NCBI GenBank assembly: GCA_927362715.1
Contig: CAKMIX010000015.1
Coordinates: forward strand, 1 to 59,801
Direction of reading: 5' to 3'
Length of the DNA stretch: 59,801 nucleotides
DNA from: an uncultured Clostridia bacterium
GTDB lineage: Bacteria > Bacillota > Clostridia > Oscillospirales > Acutalibacteraceae
A program made the position numbers and the translations under genes. Every line of letters starts with the position of its first letter. Within the stretch, counting starts at the first letter, position 1. Below, piece by piece: positions 11,264 through 20,596 of this stretch. Below the pieces are notes generated by a model. That model worked only from the letters and a program-made list of their open reading frames with translations. It was not told the DNA's origin and searched no databases.

Positions 11264-12123
11264 GTCGTGCCCTCCGTTTTCAGGTCTGTGCGGTTCTGCG
11301 GTTTATAGTGCGAGTATGCGTAGGCGAATGTGTGCGCGTCATTGGAACAGATAACCGCCGTCGCCTTCTCCTTGAGCGCGTTGCACGCGCCCGAAACGGC
11401 AAGCCCCACGCCCACCGCGCGGAACATGGAAAGGTCGTTGCGGCTGTCGCCGACGGCAAGCGTCTGTTCGCGGCGGACGCCGAGCATTTTGCAGAGCTTT
11501 GTCAGCGCCGACCCCTTGTTGATGCCGGGCTGCAAAATCTCCAGATTGCTCTGCATGGAAGTGGTCAGCTCCGCGATACCGCCGTGCGCGAGCCTTGCAA
11601 ATGCTTCGGTGCGCTCGCCCTCGTCTGCAAAAAAGACGTTCATCAGCTCCACGTTGTCTATGTGCTGTTCGGCAAACGCCGCCGGATCCACCACGCCGTG
11701 CCGCGTCTCGTCCATGACCGCGTCGTATTCGGGCTCGATGCGGTAGTGCCGATAGGCGCTTTTATTCAACAGGTCTGCGCGCGCGTAGGGGACGCCGTCT
11801 ACATAGAGTTCCAGCAGCACGTCGTAGCTTCGCAGCACTTCGAGAATATGCCGCACGGCGTCGGAGGGGAACACGCTTTTCCAAAGGATGTCGCCCTTGT
11901 AGTCATAGATCGCCGCGCCGTCCGAGCAGATGCAGTGCGTGTAGCAGCCGCGCGACGTGCGCAGCGCGCGGGGCATTTCAAAAAAGCTTCTGCCCGTGGT
12001 GGGGACCACAAAGCAGCCGTCCGTGCACGCGCGGCGCATCGTGGTGAAGTTGCGGCGGCTCACCGCGCCGTCGGAACCGAGCAGCGTGCCGTCCAGATCG
12101 GTTGCAAAAAGACGGATGTCCAT
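11224..12123 (-). CDS. Cof-type HAD-superfamily sugar or nucleotide phosphatase
   Basis: This 299-residue enzyme has HAD motif I in FATDLDGTLLG (Asp9 nucleophile, Asp11), VPTTGRSFFEM as motif II with the Cof-type PTTGR word, and motif IV GDSRNDLSMF. The C-terminal MGV..AVSGACNALKEKA ending is typical of the class IIB Cof/YidA branch, which dephosphorylates small sugar phosphates or FMN-like compounds. The substrate cannot be read from sequence. The ATG at 12121-12123 follows the upstream GtrA stop closely; a reading that starts further upstream would run antiparallel into the GtrA gene and is not supported. Confidence 0.88.
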   Translation of the reverse strand: MDIRLFATDLDGTLLGSDGAVSRRNFTTMRRACTDGCFVVPTTGRSFFEMPRALRTSRGCYTHCICSDGAAIYDYKGDILWKSVFPSDAVRHILEVLRSYDVLLELYVDGVPYARADLLNKSAYRHYRIEPEYDAVMDETRHGVVDPAAFAEQHIDNVELMNVFFADEGERTEAFARLAHGGIAELTTSMQSNLEILQPGINKGSALTKLCKMLGVRREQTLAVGDSRNDLSMFRAVGVGLAVSGACNALKEKATAVICSNDAHTFAYAYSHYKPQNRTDLKTEGTTWTKQRRLARSIF

Positions 12124-12128
12124 GTCCG

Positions 12129-12650
12129 TTACGCCTTCTTTCTTTGCCGTTGGATAACGAACCGTTCGAGCGGATACGTCCAGATCGTGGGAACGTTGAT
12201 GATGATGCATTTCGCAAGGATCTCGGTCAGCGGCGTGCTCCAGCCGTTGTTCTGCATAATGGTGCCGACTACGCCGCCCAGCCACGAGTCAAACAGGATC
12301 GTGCCCGCGACCATGATGACGTATAAAACGCTGCTGAGCGCGGCGTTGCAGTCGGAGTGGAAGGTCAGCTTGCGGTTGATGAGGTATGCCGCTACATAGC
12401 CGACGGTCGTGGAAATGGCGTAGGAATACAGATACCCTTTGTACTCGATGCGCAAAAACCGCAGCAGCGCGTTGTCCGTGACGGGCACGGCGTTGAGCGA
12501 ATCGAACACATAGTATTGCAGGATGAGGTAAATGCCGACGTCGAGCGCCGTGGTCACGACGATGCACAGATTGAATTTGATGAACTTCCACCACTCGGGA
12601 TGGCGTTCGGAAAAGGGCTGCCTTGCGTCTTGGTTCTGTGTCTGCTTCAA
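12129..12650 (-). CDS. GtrA-family membrane protein, copy 1
   Basis: This 173-residue protein has four hydrophobic segments and the GtrA pattern: FIKFNLCIVVTTALDVGIYL in the first segment, YAISTTVGYVAAYLINRKLTF before the central loop and PTIWTYPLERFVI at the end. GtrA proteins are thought to help move lipid-linked sugars across the membrane for cell-wall or lipopolysaccharide glycosylation. The start is TTG at 12650 with AAAGGAG ten bases upstream, inside the end of the preceding paralogue. It is clearly a duplicate of the next gene. No glycosyltransferase is adjacent, which is unusual for GtrA. Confidence 0.85.
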   Translation of the reverse strand: MKQTQNQDARQPFSERHPEWWKFIKFNLCIVVTTALDVGIYLILQYYVFDSLNAVPVTDNALLRFLRIEYKGYLYSYAISTTVGYVAAYLINRKLTFHSDCNAALSSVLYVIMVAGTILFDSWLGGVVGTIMQNNGWSTPLTEILAKCIIINVPTIWTYPLERFVIQRQRKKA

Positions 12651-12653
12651 GGC

Positions 12654-13163
12654 TTACGACTCCTTTTTCTTGCGGTGGATGACGAAACGGCTTAAGGGGT
12701 ATGTCCAAAGCGTGGGGATGGTCATGACGATGAGCTTTGTGAGCATGTCGATCCAGAAGTTGTTCCAGCCGTTGTTGGTGATCCAGGTGCCGAGGAAGGC
12801 GCCGAACCAGGTGTTGAACAGAATGGTGCACACGACCATGATGATGTAAAGGATGCTCGATAAAACAGGATTCGCATCGGCTTTGAAGGTCAGCTTGCGG
12901 TTCATCACGAACGCCGCCGCGTAGCCGATGGTCGCGGAGATCAGGTAAGAGTACATATACCCCTTATATTCAATGCCGAGGAATTCAAGCAGGGGGCTGT
13001 CTGTTACAGGCACGCCCTGCAGCGAACGGAACACGACGTATTGCAGCAGCGCATAGACCGCCATTTCCAAAACCGAGGTGCTCACGCCCGTAAAGGTGAA
13101 CTTGATGAACTTCCAGATCTCCTTGTGCTTTTCCACAAACGCCTTTGCGCGTTCGTTTGCCAT
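12654..13163 (-). CDS. GtrA-family membrane protein, copy 2
   Basis: This 169-residue protein shares its plan and many words with copy 1: FIKFTFTGVSTSVLEMAVYA, VPVTDSPLLEFLGIEYKGY, YAAAFVMNRKLTF and PTLWTYPLSRFVIHRKKK. Four membrane segments are expected. It is the first gene of the minus-strand unit GtrA-GtrA-HAD-MBL, with GGGAG before its ATG. The insert VTDSPLLEFLGIEYKGYMYS (VTDNALLRFLRIEYKGYLYS in copy 1) sits in the same place in both, so they arose by tandem duplication. A membrane flippase-like role is family knowledge; the substrate is unknown. Confidence 0.85.
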   Translation of the reverse strand: MANERAKAFVEKHKEIWKFIKFTFTGVSTSVLEMAVYALLQYVVFRSLQGVPVTDSPLLEFLGIEYKGYMYSYLISATIGYAAAFVMNRKLTFKADANPVLSSILYIIMVVCTILFNTWFGAFLGTWITNNGWNNFWIDMLTKLIVMTIPTLWTYPLSRFVIHRKKKES

Positions 13164-13387
13164 GCCGTCTCGCTCCCTTTTCGGCCGTGTGCCGCGGTCT
13201 GCGATACCGGCCCTTTATACTTTTCACAGTATCATTTAACCATTTCAAAAGGGCGCGGTCAATCGGATTTACAAAGATTTAACATAAATGGGGAGTTTCG
13301 TGCACCCGCCGTGCGCGATCGTGTCGGATTTTGGAGAATTTGACGCAACCCGACGCGCTGCAGCCCGTGTGCTTTGTACGCTTTTTC

Positions 13388-13416
13388 TTGACATCTGCCC
13401 GGAAAAGCGATAAAAT
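13388..13416 (+). promoter_or_regulatory. Sigma-A promoter of the rny operon
   Basis: TTGACA (13388-13393) and TAAAAT (13411-13416) are separated by 17 bases. The following leader contains GATAATGC (13423-13430) and GCATTATC (13451-13458), an 8-bp inverted repeat that could fold in the transcript before the RNase Y ribosome site. Confidence 0.8.
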
Positions 13417-13525
13417 AATCAAGATAATGCATTATTCTGCGATCAATAAGGCATTATCCGCATTGATTCTTTCTATTTTTTCTTGAATTTGTTTCGATTT
13501 TACCGAAAGGGAGGTGTCAATCTTT

Positions 13526-15082
13526 TTGAATCCCGTAATTATTGCTGTGATTGCTGCCGTCTGTGCGGGCGTCGTGTTCGGCATTTTGGGCTTTGTGCTC
13601 GGCGGGCTGCACCGCAAACGTGTTGCGGAGGCCGCCATCGGTTCCGCAACGGAAGAAGCCCAGCGGATCGTCAACACCGCCGTGCAGACAGCGGAAAACA
13701 AACGTAAGGAAACCATACTCGAAGCGAAGGACGAGGCGCACAGGATCATTACCGAAGCGGAAAAAGAGACCCGCGAACGCCGCGCCGAGGTCCAACGGCA
13801 GGAAAGACGACTTATTCAAAAAGAGGAATCGCTCGACAAAAAAGCCGACGCGATGGAGAAAAAGGAAGAAGCCTTAAACGAAAAGCTGAAGCAGGCGGAT
13901 GACAAGCTCGCCGAGGTCGAACAGCTCAAGCGCGGCCAGCTCGATACGCTGGAAAGAATTTCTTCGCTCACCAAAGAACAGGCGAAGACGATGCTGCTTG
14001 AAAAGCTTGACGAAGAGCTCACGCACGACAAGGCGGTGCGCATCATGGATTGTGAGCAGCGCACCAAGGACGAGACAGACGAGCTCGCGCGCGAGATCAT
14101 TTCGACCGCCATTCAGCGCTGTGCGGCGGAGCAGGCGTCGGAAGCGACGGTGTCCGTCGTCAGCCTGCCCAATGACGAGATGAAGGGCAGGATCATCGGG
14201 CGCGAGGGCCGCAATATCCGCACGCTTGAAACGATCACCGGCGTGGATCTGATCATTGACGACACGCCCGAGGCGATCACCGTTTCCTGTTTCGAGCCCG
14301 TGCGCCGCGAGGTTGCGCGCTTAACGCTCGAAAAGCTCATTTCCGACGGCCGCATCCACCCCGCGCGCATCGAGGAAATGTATGAAAAATCCCGCCGCGA
14401 GGTCGAGCAGACCGTCCGCCAGACCGGCGAGCGTGCTGTGATCGACGCAGGCGTGGGCAGCGTACATCCCGAGCTCGTCAAGCTTTTAGGGCGGCTCAAG
14501 TACCGCACCAGCTACGGCCAGAACGTTTTGAGCCACTCCTTAGAGGTCTCGCACCTTGCAGGGCTTATGGCAGCGGAGATCGGTGCGGACGCCAAAACGG
14601 CAAAGCGCGCAGGGCTGCTGCATGACATCGGCAAAGCGCTCGACCGCGAGTTTGAAGGCTCGCACATCGACCTCGGTGTGGAATACGCTAAAAAGTACCG
14701 TGAAAACGATCAGGTGGTGCACGCCATCGCCGCGCACCACGGCGACATCGAGGCCAAAACCATTGTGGCGTGCCTGGTGCAGGCGGCGGATGCCATTTCC
14801 GCAGCGCGCCCCGGCGCACGGCGTGAAAACGTCCAGAATTACATCAAGCGCCTGGAAAAGCTGGAGGAGATCGCAACTTCCTTTGCGGGCGTGGAAAAAT
14901 CCTTTGCCATTCAGGCGGGCAGGGAGATCCGCATCATGGTGAAGCCCGACGTGATCTCCGACGACCAGATGACCATCGTTGCGCGCGACGTCGTGAAGAA
15001 GATCGAGGAAGAACTCGAATACCCCGGGCAGATCAAGGTGCATATCATCCGCGAAAACCGGGCAATCGACTACGCAAAATAA
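13526..15082 (+). CDS. rny: Ribonuclease Y
   Basis: RNase Y is a membrane-anchored endoribonuclease that starts mRNA decay in Firmicutes. The protein has an N-terminal membrane segment ([20 protein letters not shown]), a long charged coiled coil, a KH RNA-binding domain ([20 protein letters not shown]) and an HD metal-dependent phosphohydrolase domain with HDIGKALD and the later [13 protein letters not shown]. About 518 residues is the normal length. I chose TTG at 13526 because AAAGGGAGGTG lies eleven bases upstream; a GTG at 13514 falls inside that ribosome site. YmdB follows, as in many Firmicutes. Confidence 0.97.
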   Translation: MNPVIIAVIAAVCAGVVFGILGFVLGGLHRKRVAEAAIGSATEEAQRIVNTAVQTAENKRKETILEAKDEAHRIITEAEKETRERRAEVQRQERRLIQKEESLDKKADAMEKKEEALNEKLKQADDKLAEVEQLKRGQLDTLERISSLTKEQAKTMLLEKLDEELTHDKAVRIMDCEQRTKDETDELAREIISTAIQRCAAEQASEATVSVVSLPNDEMKGRIIGREGRNIRTLETITGVDLIIDDTPEAITVSCFEPVRREVARLTLEKLISDGRIHPARIEEMYEKSRREVEQTVRQTGERAVIDAGVGSVHPELVKLLGRLKYRTSYGQNVLSHSLEVSHLAGLMAAEIGADAKTAKRAGLLHDIGKALDREFEGSHIDLGVEYAKKYRENDQVVHAIAAHHGDIEAKTIVACLVQAADAISAARPGARRENVQNYIKRLEKLEEIATSFAGVEKSFAIQAGREIRIMVKPDVISDDQMTIVARDVVKKIEEELEYPGQIKVHIIRENRAIDYAK

Positions 15083-15158
15083 ACGCTTTTCGCCGCCCTG
15101 ATTCTGCCGAGAGTCAGGGCGCGCGCTCTTTTCCGGCAATTTCTGAAAGGAACTTCGG

Positions 15159-15989
15159 ATGAACTTAAAGCGGTGTACGATCCTGTTTATAGGCGACGTG
15201 GTGGGCGACGCGGGGCGCCGTGCGCTTTCGCGCGTGCTGCCGCGTCTGAAAAAGGAATACGGCGTGGATGTCTGTATTGTCAACGGCGAAAACGCGGCGC
15301 AGGGCAACGGACTCACCCCCGATGCGGCGCACGAACTGTTTTCGGCGGGTGCGGACTGTATCACGGGCGGCAACCATACCTTCCGCCGCCGCGAGATCTA
15401 TGGCTTTCTCGACGAAACGGACTTCTGTCTGCGTCCCGCCAATTACGGTGAACGCTGCCCCGGACGGGGCTTTTGCGTGGTGGACAAGGGCAGCGTGCGT
15501 GTCGGGGTTGTAAATCTTTTGGGCACGGTGTTTTTAGAACCGCTCGAAAACCCGTTCGACTGCGCGGACCGCTCGCTCGAAAGCCTCGCGGACGATGTAC
15601 ATTTCACCGTTGTGGATTTCCATGCCGAGGCGACCGCCGAAAAGCGCGCCATGGGGTTTTATCTTGACGGGAAGACCGCCGCTTTGGTCGGCACGCACAC
15701 GCATGTGCAGACCGCCGACGAGCAGATCTTGGAGGGCGGCACGGCATATATCACGGATCTCGGCATGACCGGTCCCAAGCAATCGGTGCTCGGCGTTGAA
15801 CCGGCGCTTGCCATCGAAAAAATGCGCACGCACATGCCCGTGCGCTTTCAAAACCCCGCAGGCGCCTGCCTTGTGCAGGGGCTGCTTGCGGAAATCGACA
15901 AAACGACTGGGAAGGCGCTTTCGGTACAGCGCATTTCCCTTTGCGACGGCGAGACGCCGGGAGGAACGCCATGCGCCGCAGAACGATAA
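15159..15989 (+). CDS. ymdB: YmdB-family metallophosphoesterase (2',3'-cyclic nucleotide phosphodiesterase)
   Basis: This 276-residue protein begins with ILFIGDVVGDAGRRAL and contains VNGENAAQGNG, GGNHTFRRREI, and VGTHTHVQTADEQIL, all signatures of the YmdB/TIGR00282 group. The Asp, Asn, Glu and His residues of the two-metal site are present. In Bacillus YmdB hydrolyses 2',3'-cyclic nucleotides and affects biofilm and motility decisions. It sits 76 bases after rny, the conserved neighbour. Its 3' end overlaps the start of the next gene by 19 bases. Confidence 0.93.
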   Translation: MNLKRCTILFIGDVVGDAGRRALSRVLPRLKKEYGVDVCIVNGENAAQGNGLTPDAAHELFSAGADCITGGNHTFRRREIYGFLDETDFCLRPANYGERCPGRGFCVVDKGSVRVGVVNLLGTVFLEPLENPFDCADRSLESLADDVHFTVVDFHAEATAEKRAMGFYLDGKTAALVGTHTHVQTADEQILEGGTAYITDLGMTGPKQSVLGVEPALAIEKMRTHMPVRFQNPAGACLVQGLLAEIDKTTGKALSVQRISLCDGETPGGTPCAAER

Positions 15990-17482
15990 AAATTTTGTGT
16001 GCGCTGCTCGCACTGCTTTTGCTTTTGACCGCGTGCACGGACACGACCGAGGACGGCGGCACTTCGGGTGACGCCGGGGAAGCCGGGGAGAGCGCGCAGA
16101 CTTCGTTTCCCCTGACGCTGCCGTATTATCCGAATGATTCCCTGAATCCGTACTTTGCCGCCTCCGCGCTCAACCGTGCGCTCGCTTCGCTTTACTGCGA
16201 GCCGCTGTACCGCGTCACGTCGGACTATACGGCGCGCGCCGTCCTCGCAGCAGACGCGCAAAACAGCGGGACGACGCTGACCGTTACACTTGCCGGCGCG
16301 TCTTTTTCCGACGGCGCAGCGCTTTCGGCGGCGGACGTGGTCTATTCCTTTGAACGTGCAAAGGAAAGTGATTGGTATGCGTCGCGTCTCAGTTCCATCA
16401 CCGCCGCGCGCGCGGCGGGTTCGCAGGTGGTGTTCACACTCACCGCGCCCGATGTATATGCGGTCAATCTTCTGACCTTCCCCATCGTGCGCAGCGGCAC
16501 GGCGGATAACGCCGAAAGCGTGCCGACAGGCACGGGCGTATTCACCCTTTCCGCCGACGGGACGCTTGCCGATAACCCGGCGTCGCAAAAGACGTGCGCG
16601 GCGCAGAGCGTGTCCCTGTATGCGGTCAAGGACACGGCGCATCTTGCCAACGCTTTGGAGATCGGCAACATAAGCTACCTGTTTGACGATTTTGACGACG
16701 GTACCTATTCGCGCCCCTCGGCACAGTCCACGTTCGTTACGATGAATAATCTCGTGTATCTCGGGGTAAACGGAACGGGCGTTTTGCAGTCTGCGGCGGT
16801 GCGCACGGCGATCTATTATGCAGTGGATCGGGTAAATCTTGCCGCCTCGGCCTATCAGGGCTGTGCCGAAAGTTCGGCACTGCCGTTCCACCCCGCGTTT
16901 TGTACGGCGCAGGGGCTTGCGGCGGGCACGACTGCGGCGGACGCGGACACGGCGGCGGACATCCTTTCACGTCTCGGCTATAACCGGTATACGGCGGACG
17001 GGCTTCTGACCAACGGGACAAGCACGCTCCAAATGACGCTGCTGGTCAATTCCGAAAACACCTTCCGCGTCACAGCGGCGTATGCGATCGCAGAAGCATT
17101 GAATGCCGCGGGCTTTTCGGTCACGGTCGAAAGCCTGCCCTCCGCCGAATATTTGGCGCGCATCGCCGCCGGGCAGTTCACGCTGTATCTCGGTGAAGTC
17201 AAGCTCGGCGAGAATTTGAGCCTGTCACCGTTCTTTTCGGCGGGCGGCGCGGCTTCTGTGGGGATCGATCAGACCCTGCCCGTATGCAGCGCCTATACGG
17301 CGTTTTGCGCGGGGGAGATAGATGCAGCCGCATTCTGCGAAGCATTTTTAGATGACATGCCGTTTATCCCGCTGTGCTACCGCGCGGGGTTGGCCTCTTA
17401 CAATGCGCAGATCGCGCCGGATTTTTCAACGGCGGCGTATGATATGTACGGGGATATCACCCTGTGGCAGGCAAGCCGGTAA
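15971..17482 (+). CDS. Peptide/nickel-type ABC transporter substrate-binding lipoprotein
   Basis: The 503-residue product has a lipoprotein signal peptide ending LLLLTAC (Cys22) and a Ser/Thr/Gly-rich linker. The mature part follows the SBP_bac_5 fold: NDSLNPYFAASALNRALASL, LTVTLAGASFSDGAALSAAD with the word DVVYSFERAK, and later AVRTAIYYAVDRVNLAASAY. It should bind an oligopeptide or similar ligand outside the membrane. No permease or ATPase gene lies nearby, so it is an orphan binding protein. The start ATG at 15971 has GGGAGG six bases upstream and lies within ymdB. Confidence 0.88.
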   Translation: MRRRTIKILCALLALLLLLTACTDTTEDGGTSGDAGEAGESAQTSFPLTLPYYPNDSLNPYFAASALNRALASLYCEPLYRVTSDYTARAVLAADAQNSGTTLTVTLAGASFSDGAALSAADVVYSFERAKESDWYASRLSSITAARAAGSQVVFTLTAPDVYAVNLLTFPIVRSGTADNAESVPTGTGVFTLSADGTLADNPASQKTCAAQSVSLYAVKDTAHLANALEIGNISYLFDDFDDGTYSRPSAQSTFVTMNNLVYLGVNGTGVLQSAAVRTAIYYAVDRVNLAASAYQGCAESSALPFHPAFCTAQGLAAGTTAADADTAADILSRLGYNRYTADGLLTNGTSTLQMTLLVNSENTFRVTAAYAIAEALNAAGFSVTVESLPSAEYLARIAAGQFTLYLGEVKLGENLSLSPFFSAGGAASVGIDQTLPVCSAYTAFCAGEIDAAAFCEAFLDDMPFIPLCYRAGLASYNAQIAPDFSTAAYDMYGDITLWQASR

Positions 17483-17526
17483 CTGACATTTTTGCTACCT
17501 TTGCTTAAGAAAGGCGGAACAAATTT

Positions 17527-20214
17527 ATGAATACGGTTTTTCGCATGGTCGCGATCATCGTTTCGGCGCTGCTGTCGATCTTAGGCGTCAGCGTCGGTTC
17601 GGGCACGCCCGACAACGGACTGTTCGGCGGTGCGGCCGACACAACGCTGACTGTGGACGCCGGGAGCGTGACGGGGCAGATGACGCATAAGGCGACGGGC
17701 TTTTTGTATGGCTTTGCCGAACCCGATGTGCCGAGCGAAAATACGCTGTCCGCCATCGGCGTGTACACGGCGGTCGCAAAGCCCCAAGCGGGTCTGCAGC
17801 ATCCAATGGGCGACGTGACACAGGTGTATGAGACGTTCTTTAACGCAGGCGGCGAATATCTGCAGGTCTATTGTCAGGATAAGATCGATACCTGGTATTA
17901 CCAGCCTCCGGCGGGCGGACTTTCTGCCTATTATGACATGCTGCGCGAGATCGTCACGGACATCAACAATGCCGTGGACGAGGAATACCGCAGCCGCATC
18001 GTGTATTACCCCTTCAACGAACCGGACGGCGGCGGTGTGAACACGGGCTGGTTCTCGAACAGCGGCTTTTCGGCGGAGTATAACGAGGCGTTCAAGACCA
18101 GCTATGATATCATCAAATCCATCAACCCCGAAGCGAAGGTCGGCGGCCCGAATTTTCAGGGCTATACCGATAACAACGCAAACCAGATGGAAACGTTTTT
18201 GACCTTCTGCCGCGACAACGGCTGTCTGCCGGACGTCATCTCGTGGCATGAGCTGGGCGAGATCGAGACGGGGCTTGACAGCTTCACGGGGCATTATGCG
18301 CAGTACCGTGCGCTGGAGCAGTCTTTAGGGATCGACCCCATTGAGATCTGTATCACGGAATACGGTGCAAAGAGCAGCAACGCCATGCCGTCGAACTCGC
18401 TGAAATGGATCAGCGTCTTTGAAGCGACCGACACCGCCGGCTGCCGCGCGTATTGGCGCACGGCGAACAACATGAACGACCTGACGGGCGACTACAACTC
18501 CCCGAACGCCGACTGGTGGGTCTACAAATGGTATGCCGAAATGCTCGGCGACGAGCTTTCGGTCACATCCTCTAATGCAGGCGTGCTGCGCGGGATCGCG
18601 TCATGGGATGCCGAGGACAGCGCCCTGGACGTGATCTACGCGGGCGCGGGAAGCGACGGCGACGAGACGTGTGTGGCAATCAACAACCTGAACGCCGTGT
18701 TCGGCGGCGTTTCACAGGTGCATATGCGCGTGGAATCGGTGGACTTTGTCGGTCTGACGGGCGAAATGCTCGAACCTGTGCTGCTCTATGACGGCGACAT
18801 GCCCGTAACGAACGGCACAGTCACCTGGCAGGACGGTATCACGACCTCCGGCGCCTATAAGATCACGCTGACCCCCGCCACAGGCGGCGCGACCTATGAA
18901 AACCCGGTCGATCCCATCCGCGTGGAGACACCGACCAGTTCAACCTTTATTGAAATGCCGACCGGCTCCGCACTCGGCGGTGACAAATGGAACGGCAACT
19001 ACACGAGTTACGCCAAATCCAACGGCAGCTATTGCACCAGCGGCAAAAGCCTGCCCGGCAGCAATTCCACCCTGCCCTATCAGGACGCGACCTTTGATTC
19101 GGTGGATGTGACCTACAACGTCACGATCCCCGTCTCGGGCGTGTATAAGTGCGATTTTGTATACAGCAACCAGCATCTGGCAGCGAACGGCGACCGCGCG
19201 CCCGTCAAGATGACGATCCAGTGGAACAATGCGGACGACTACACGGAGATCATGCTCGAAAATACATACACGGTCGCGTATATGGACATGGCGACCGCGT
19301 ACAAATACATCCCTGCCGGGTCTTATACCGTTAAAACCACGGTCACGACCTACGACAGCACGAAGCTGGGGCTTTACGACATCGGCTTCGACTTCATGCA
19401 GCTGACGGCGGTGGATATCGACGCAGACAGCGTGGAAGACTATGAGACAAGGGAGATCACACTTTCTGCTGAGCGCAACGAGACGGAAGACGGCTTTAAG
19501 AAGTTTATGCTTGTCACATCGGACGGCGGGTATTATGACCTGTCCACGAACGGCACGGGCGCAGCGCAGGTGTATCTCGACGGCACGAACGTCGGCGAGA
19601 TGGCGCTGGAGGACTACGCGAGCGTATATCTTCGCAAGGGCGTGAACTACATCGCATTTGACACGGCAACACCGCCGACACAGATCACCCTGCAAAAGAA
19701 CACGGCAAAAACGGAAACCGAGATCCCTGCCAACGCTTCGACCGTCTCCCTTTCGGGGAATGCGGTCTTAGTCGAAAATGCGCTTTCGCCTACGGGCTGG
19801 AACATCGGCATGATCGCGGGCAACGGTACGGACGGCGTAACCTTCGGCTTCAATGTGCCTGCGGCGGGCTGGTACCGCATCACGCTTTCCTATGCCAACG
19901 ACCAGTGCTTCGGCAGCCATGCCTATAACCCACAGCAGATCGACCGATACGCGAGCATCATCTTAAACGGCGAAGATCTCGGCAAGGCGTATTTCCGCAA
20001 TACGCAAAGCTGGAACTATTACAGCGAAAAGACATTGACGCTCTACTGCACTTCGGGGTATAATGAATTGCAGCTCATCAACGACGGCAGCTATGTTTGG
20101 TGGGGCGAGGGTGAGAGCGTGACGATCTCGAGCGGCGCAACCATGAGCCGCGCAGACATCTACGCCCCCGATTTTGCGGGCATCACCGTCGCGGCTGCCT
20201 TTTCCGAACAGTAA
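17527..20214 (+). CDS. Secreted GH39-like glycoside hydrolase with C-terminal CBM-like domains
   Basis: This 895-residue protein has an N-terminal export segment (VAIIVSALLSILGVSVGSG). The catalytic TIM-barrel region (about 50-400) shows YYPFNEPDGGG, whose Glu165 fits the acid/base, and ICITEYGAKS, whose Glu278 fits the nucleophile, as in clan GH-A and most like GH39 xylosidases. Two beta-sandwich regions follow (about 460-640 and 730-890) with CBM6/35-like features such as GVYKCDFVYSNQ and GWYRITLSYAND. It would cleave plant or mucin polysaccharide outside the cell. No anchor or dockerin is visible. Family assignment to GH39 rather than another GH-A family is probable, not certain. Confidence 0.75.
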   Translation: MNTVFRMVAIIVSALLSILGVSVGSGTPDNGLFGGAADTTLTVDAGSVTGQMTHKATGFLYGFAEPDVPSENTLSAIGVYTAVAKPQAGLQHPMGDVTQVYETFFNAGGEYLQVYCQDKIDTWYYQPPAGGLSAYYDMLREIVTDINNAVDEEYRSRIVYYPFNEPDGGGVNTGWFSNSGFSAEYNEAFKTSYDIIKSINPEAKVGGPNFQGYTDNNANQMETFLTFCRDNGCLPDVISWHELGEIETGLDSFTGHYAQYRALEQSLGIDPIEICITEYGAKSSNAMPSNSLKWISVFEATDTAGCRAYWRTANNMNDLTGDYNSPNADWWVYKWYAEMLGDELSVTSSNAGVLRGIASWDAEDSALDVIYAGAGSDGDETCVAINNLNAVFGGVSQVHMRVESVDFVGLTGEMLEPVLLYDGDMPVTNGTVTWQDGITTSGAYKITLTPATGGATYENPVDPIRVETPTSSTFIEMPTGSALGGDKWNGNYTSYAKSNGSYCTSGKSLPGSNSTLPYQDATFDSVDVTYNVTIPVSGVYKCDFVYSNQHLAANGDRAPVKMTIQWNNADDYTEIMLENTYTVAYMDMATAYKYIPAGSYTVKTTVTTYDSTKLGLYDIGFDFMQLTAVDIDADSVEDYETREITLSAERNETEDGFKKFMLVTSDGGYYDLSTNGTGAAQVYLDGTNVGEMALEDYASVYLRKGVNYIAFDTATPPTQITLQKNTAKTETEIPANASTVSLSGNAVLVENALSPTGWNIGMIAGNGTDGVTFGFNVPAAGWYRITLSYANDQCFGSHAYNPQQIDRYASIILNGEDLGKAYFRNTQSWNYYSEKTLTLYCTSGYNELQLINDGSYVWWGEGESVTISSGATMSRADIYAPDFAGITVAAAFSEQ

Positions 20215-20229
20215 AAAGGAGTGTGCCAT

Positions 20230-20583
20230 ATGATCCGTATTGAAAACCATCTCGGCACGATTGAGATCCACGACAACTTTTTTTCCGATTTGATCGGGCA
20301 CACCGTGACCTCCTGCTTCGGCGTGGCGGGCATGGCGAACAGCGGCGCTTCACAGGGGCTGCGCTCGTTTTTCTTCCGGCGGCGTAAGTATCTCGACCAG
20401 GGAGTGCGCGTAGACTCGAACGGCAGCGAACTGACGATCAGCCTGCACATCCTTGTGACCTACGGCGTCAACATTGCCGCGATCGCGGACAGCATCACCA
20501 ACAAGGTGCGTTACACGGTCGAGCAGGCGACAAGCCTTGCCGTCCAAAAGGTCAACGTCTTTGTAGACGGCATGACGGCTTGA
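20230..20583 (+). CDS. Asp23/Gls24-family (YloU-like) protein
   Basis: The 117-residue product has the compact alpha-beta pattern of Asp23/YloU proteins: HDNFFSDLIGHTVTSCFGVA, GVRVDSNGSELTISLHILVT, YGVNIAAIADSITNKVRYTV and a closing VQKVNVFVDGM. Members associate with the membrane and cell envelope stress. It directly precedes the fatty-acid kinase-like gene, the order yloU-yloV known from Bacillus. I chose ATG 20230 with AAAGGAG nine bases upstream; a GTG at 20221 overlaps that site. Confidence 0.88.
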   Translation: MIRIENHLGTIEIHDNFFSDLIGHTVTSCFGVAGMANSGASQGLRSFFFRRRKYLDQGVRVDSNGSELTISLHILVTYGVNIAAIADSITNKVRYTVEQATSLAVQKVNVFVDGMTA

Positions 20584-20596
20584 TGGGAGTGTTACA

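Noticed and set aside
11308-12399. 363-codon plus-strand open frame opposite the HAD and GtrA genes
   Set aside because: Antisense shadow of a well-supported HAD phosphatase; no motif, no ribosome site.
13514-13528. GTG at 13514 as RNase Y start
   Set aside because: The codon lies inside the AAAGGGAGGTG ribosome site; the TTG at 13526 has proper spacing.
15848-16891. 347-codon minus-strand open frame opposite the binding lipoprotein
   Set aside because: Arg-rich antisense frame; the plus-strand lipoprotein with lipobox and SBP motifs is clear.
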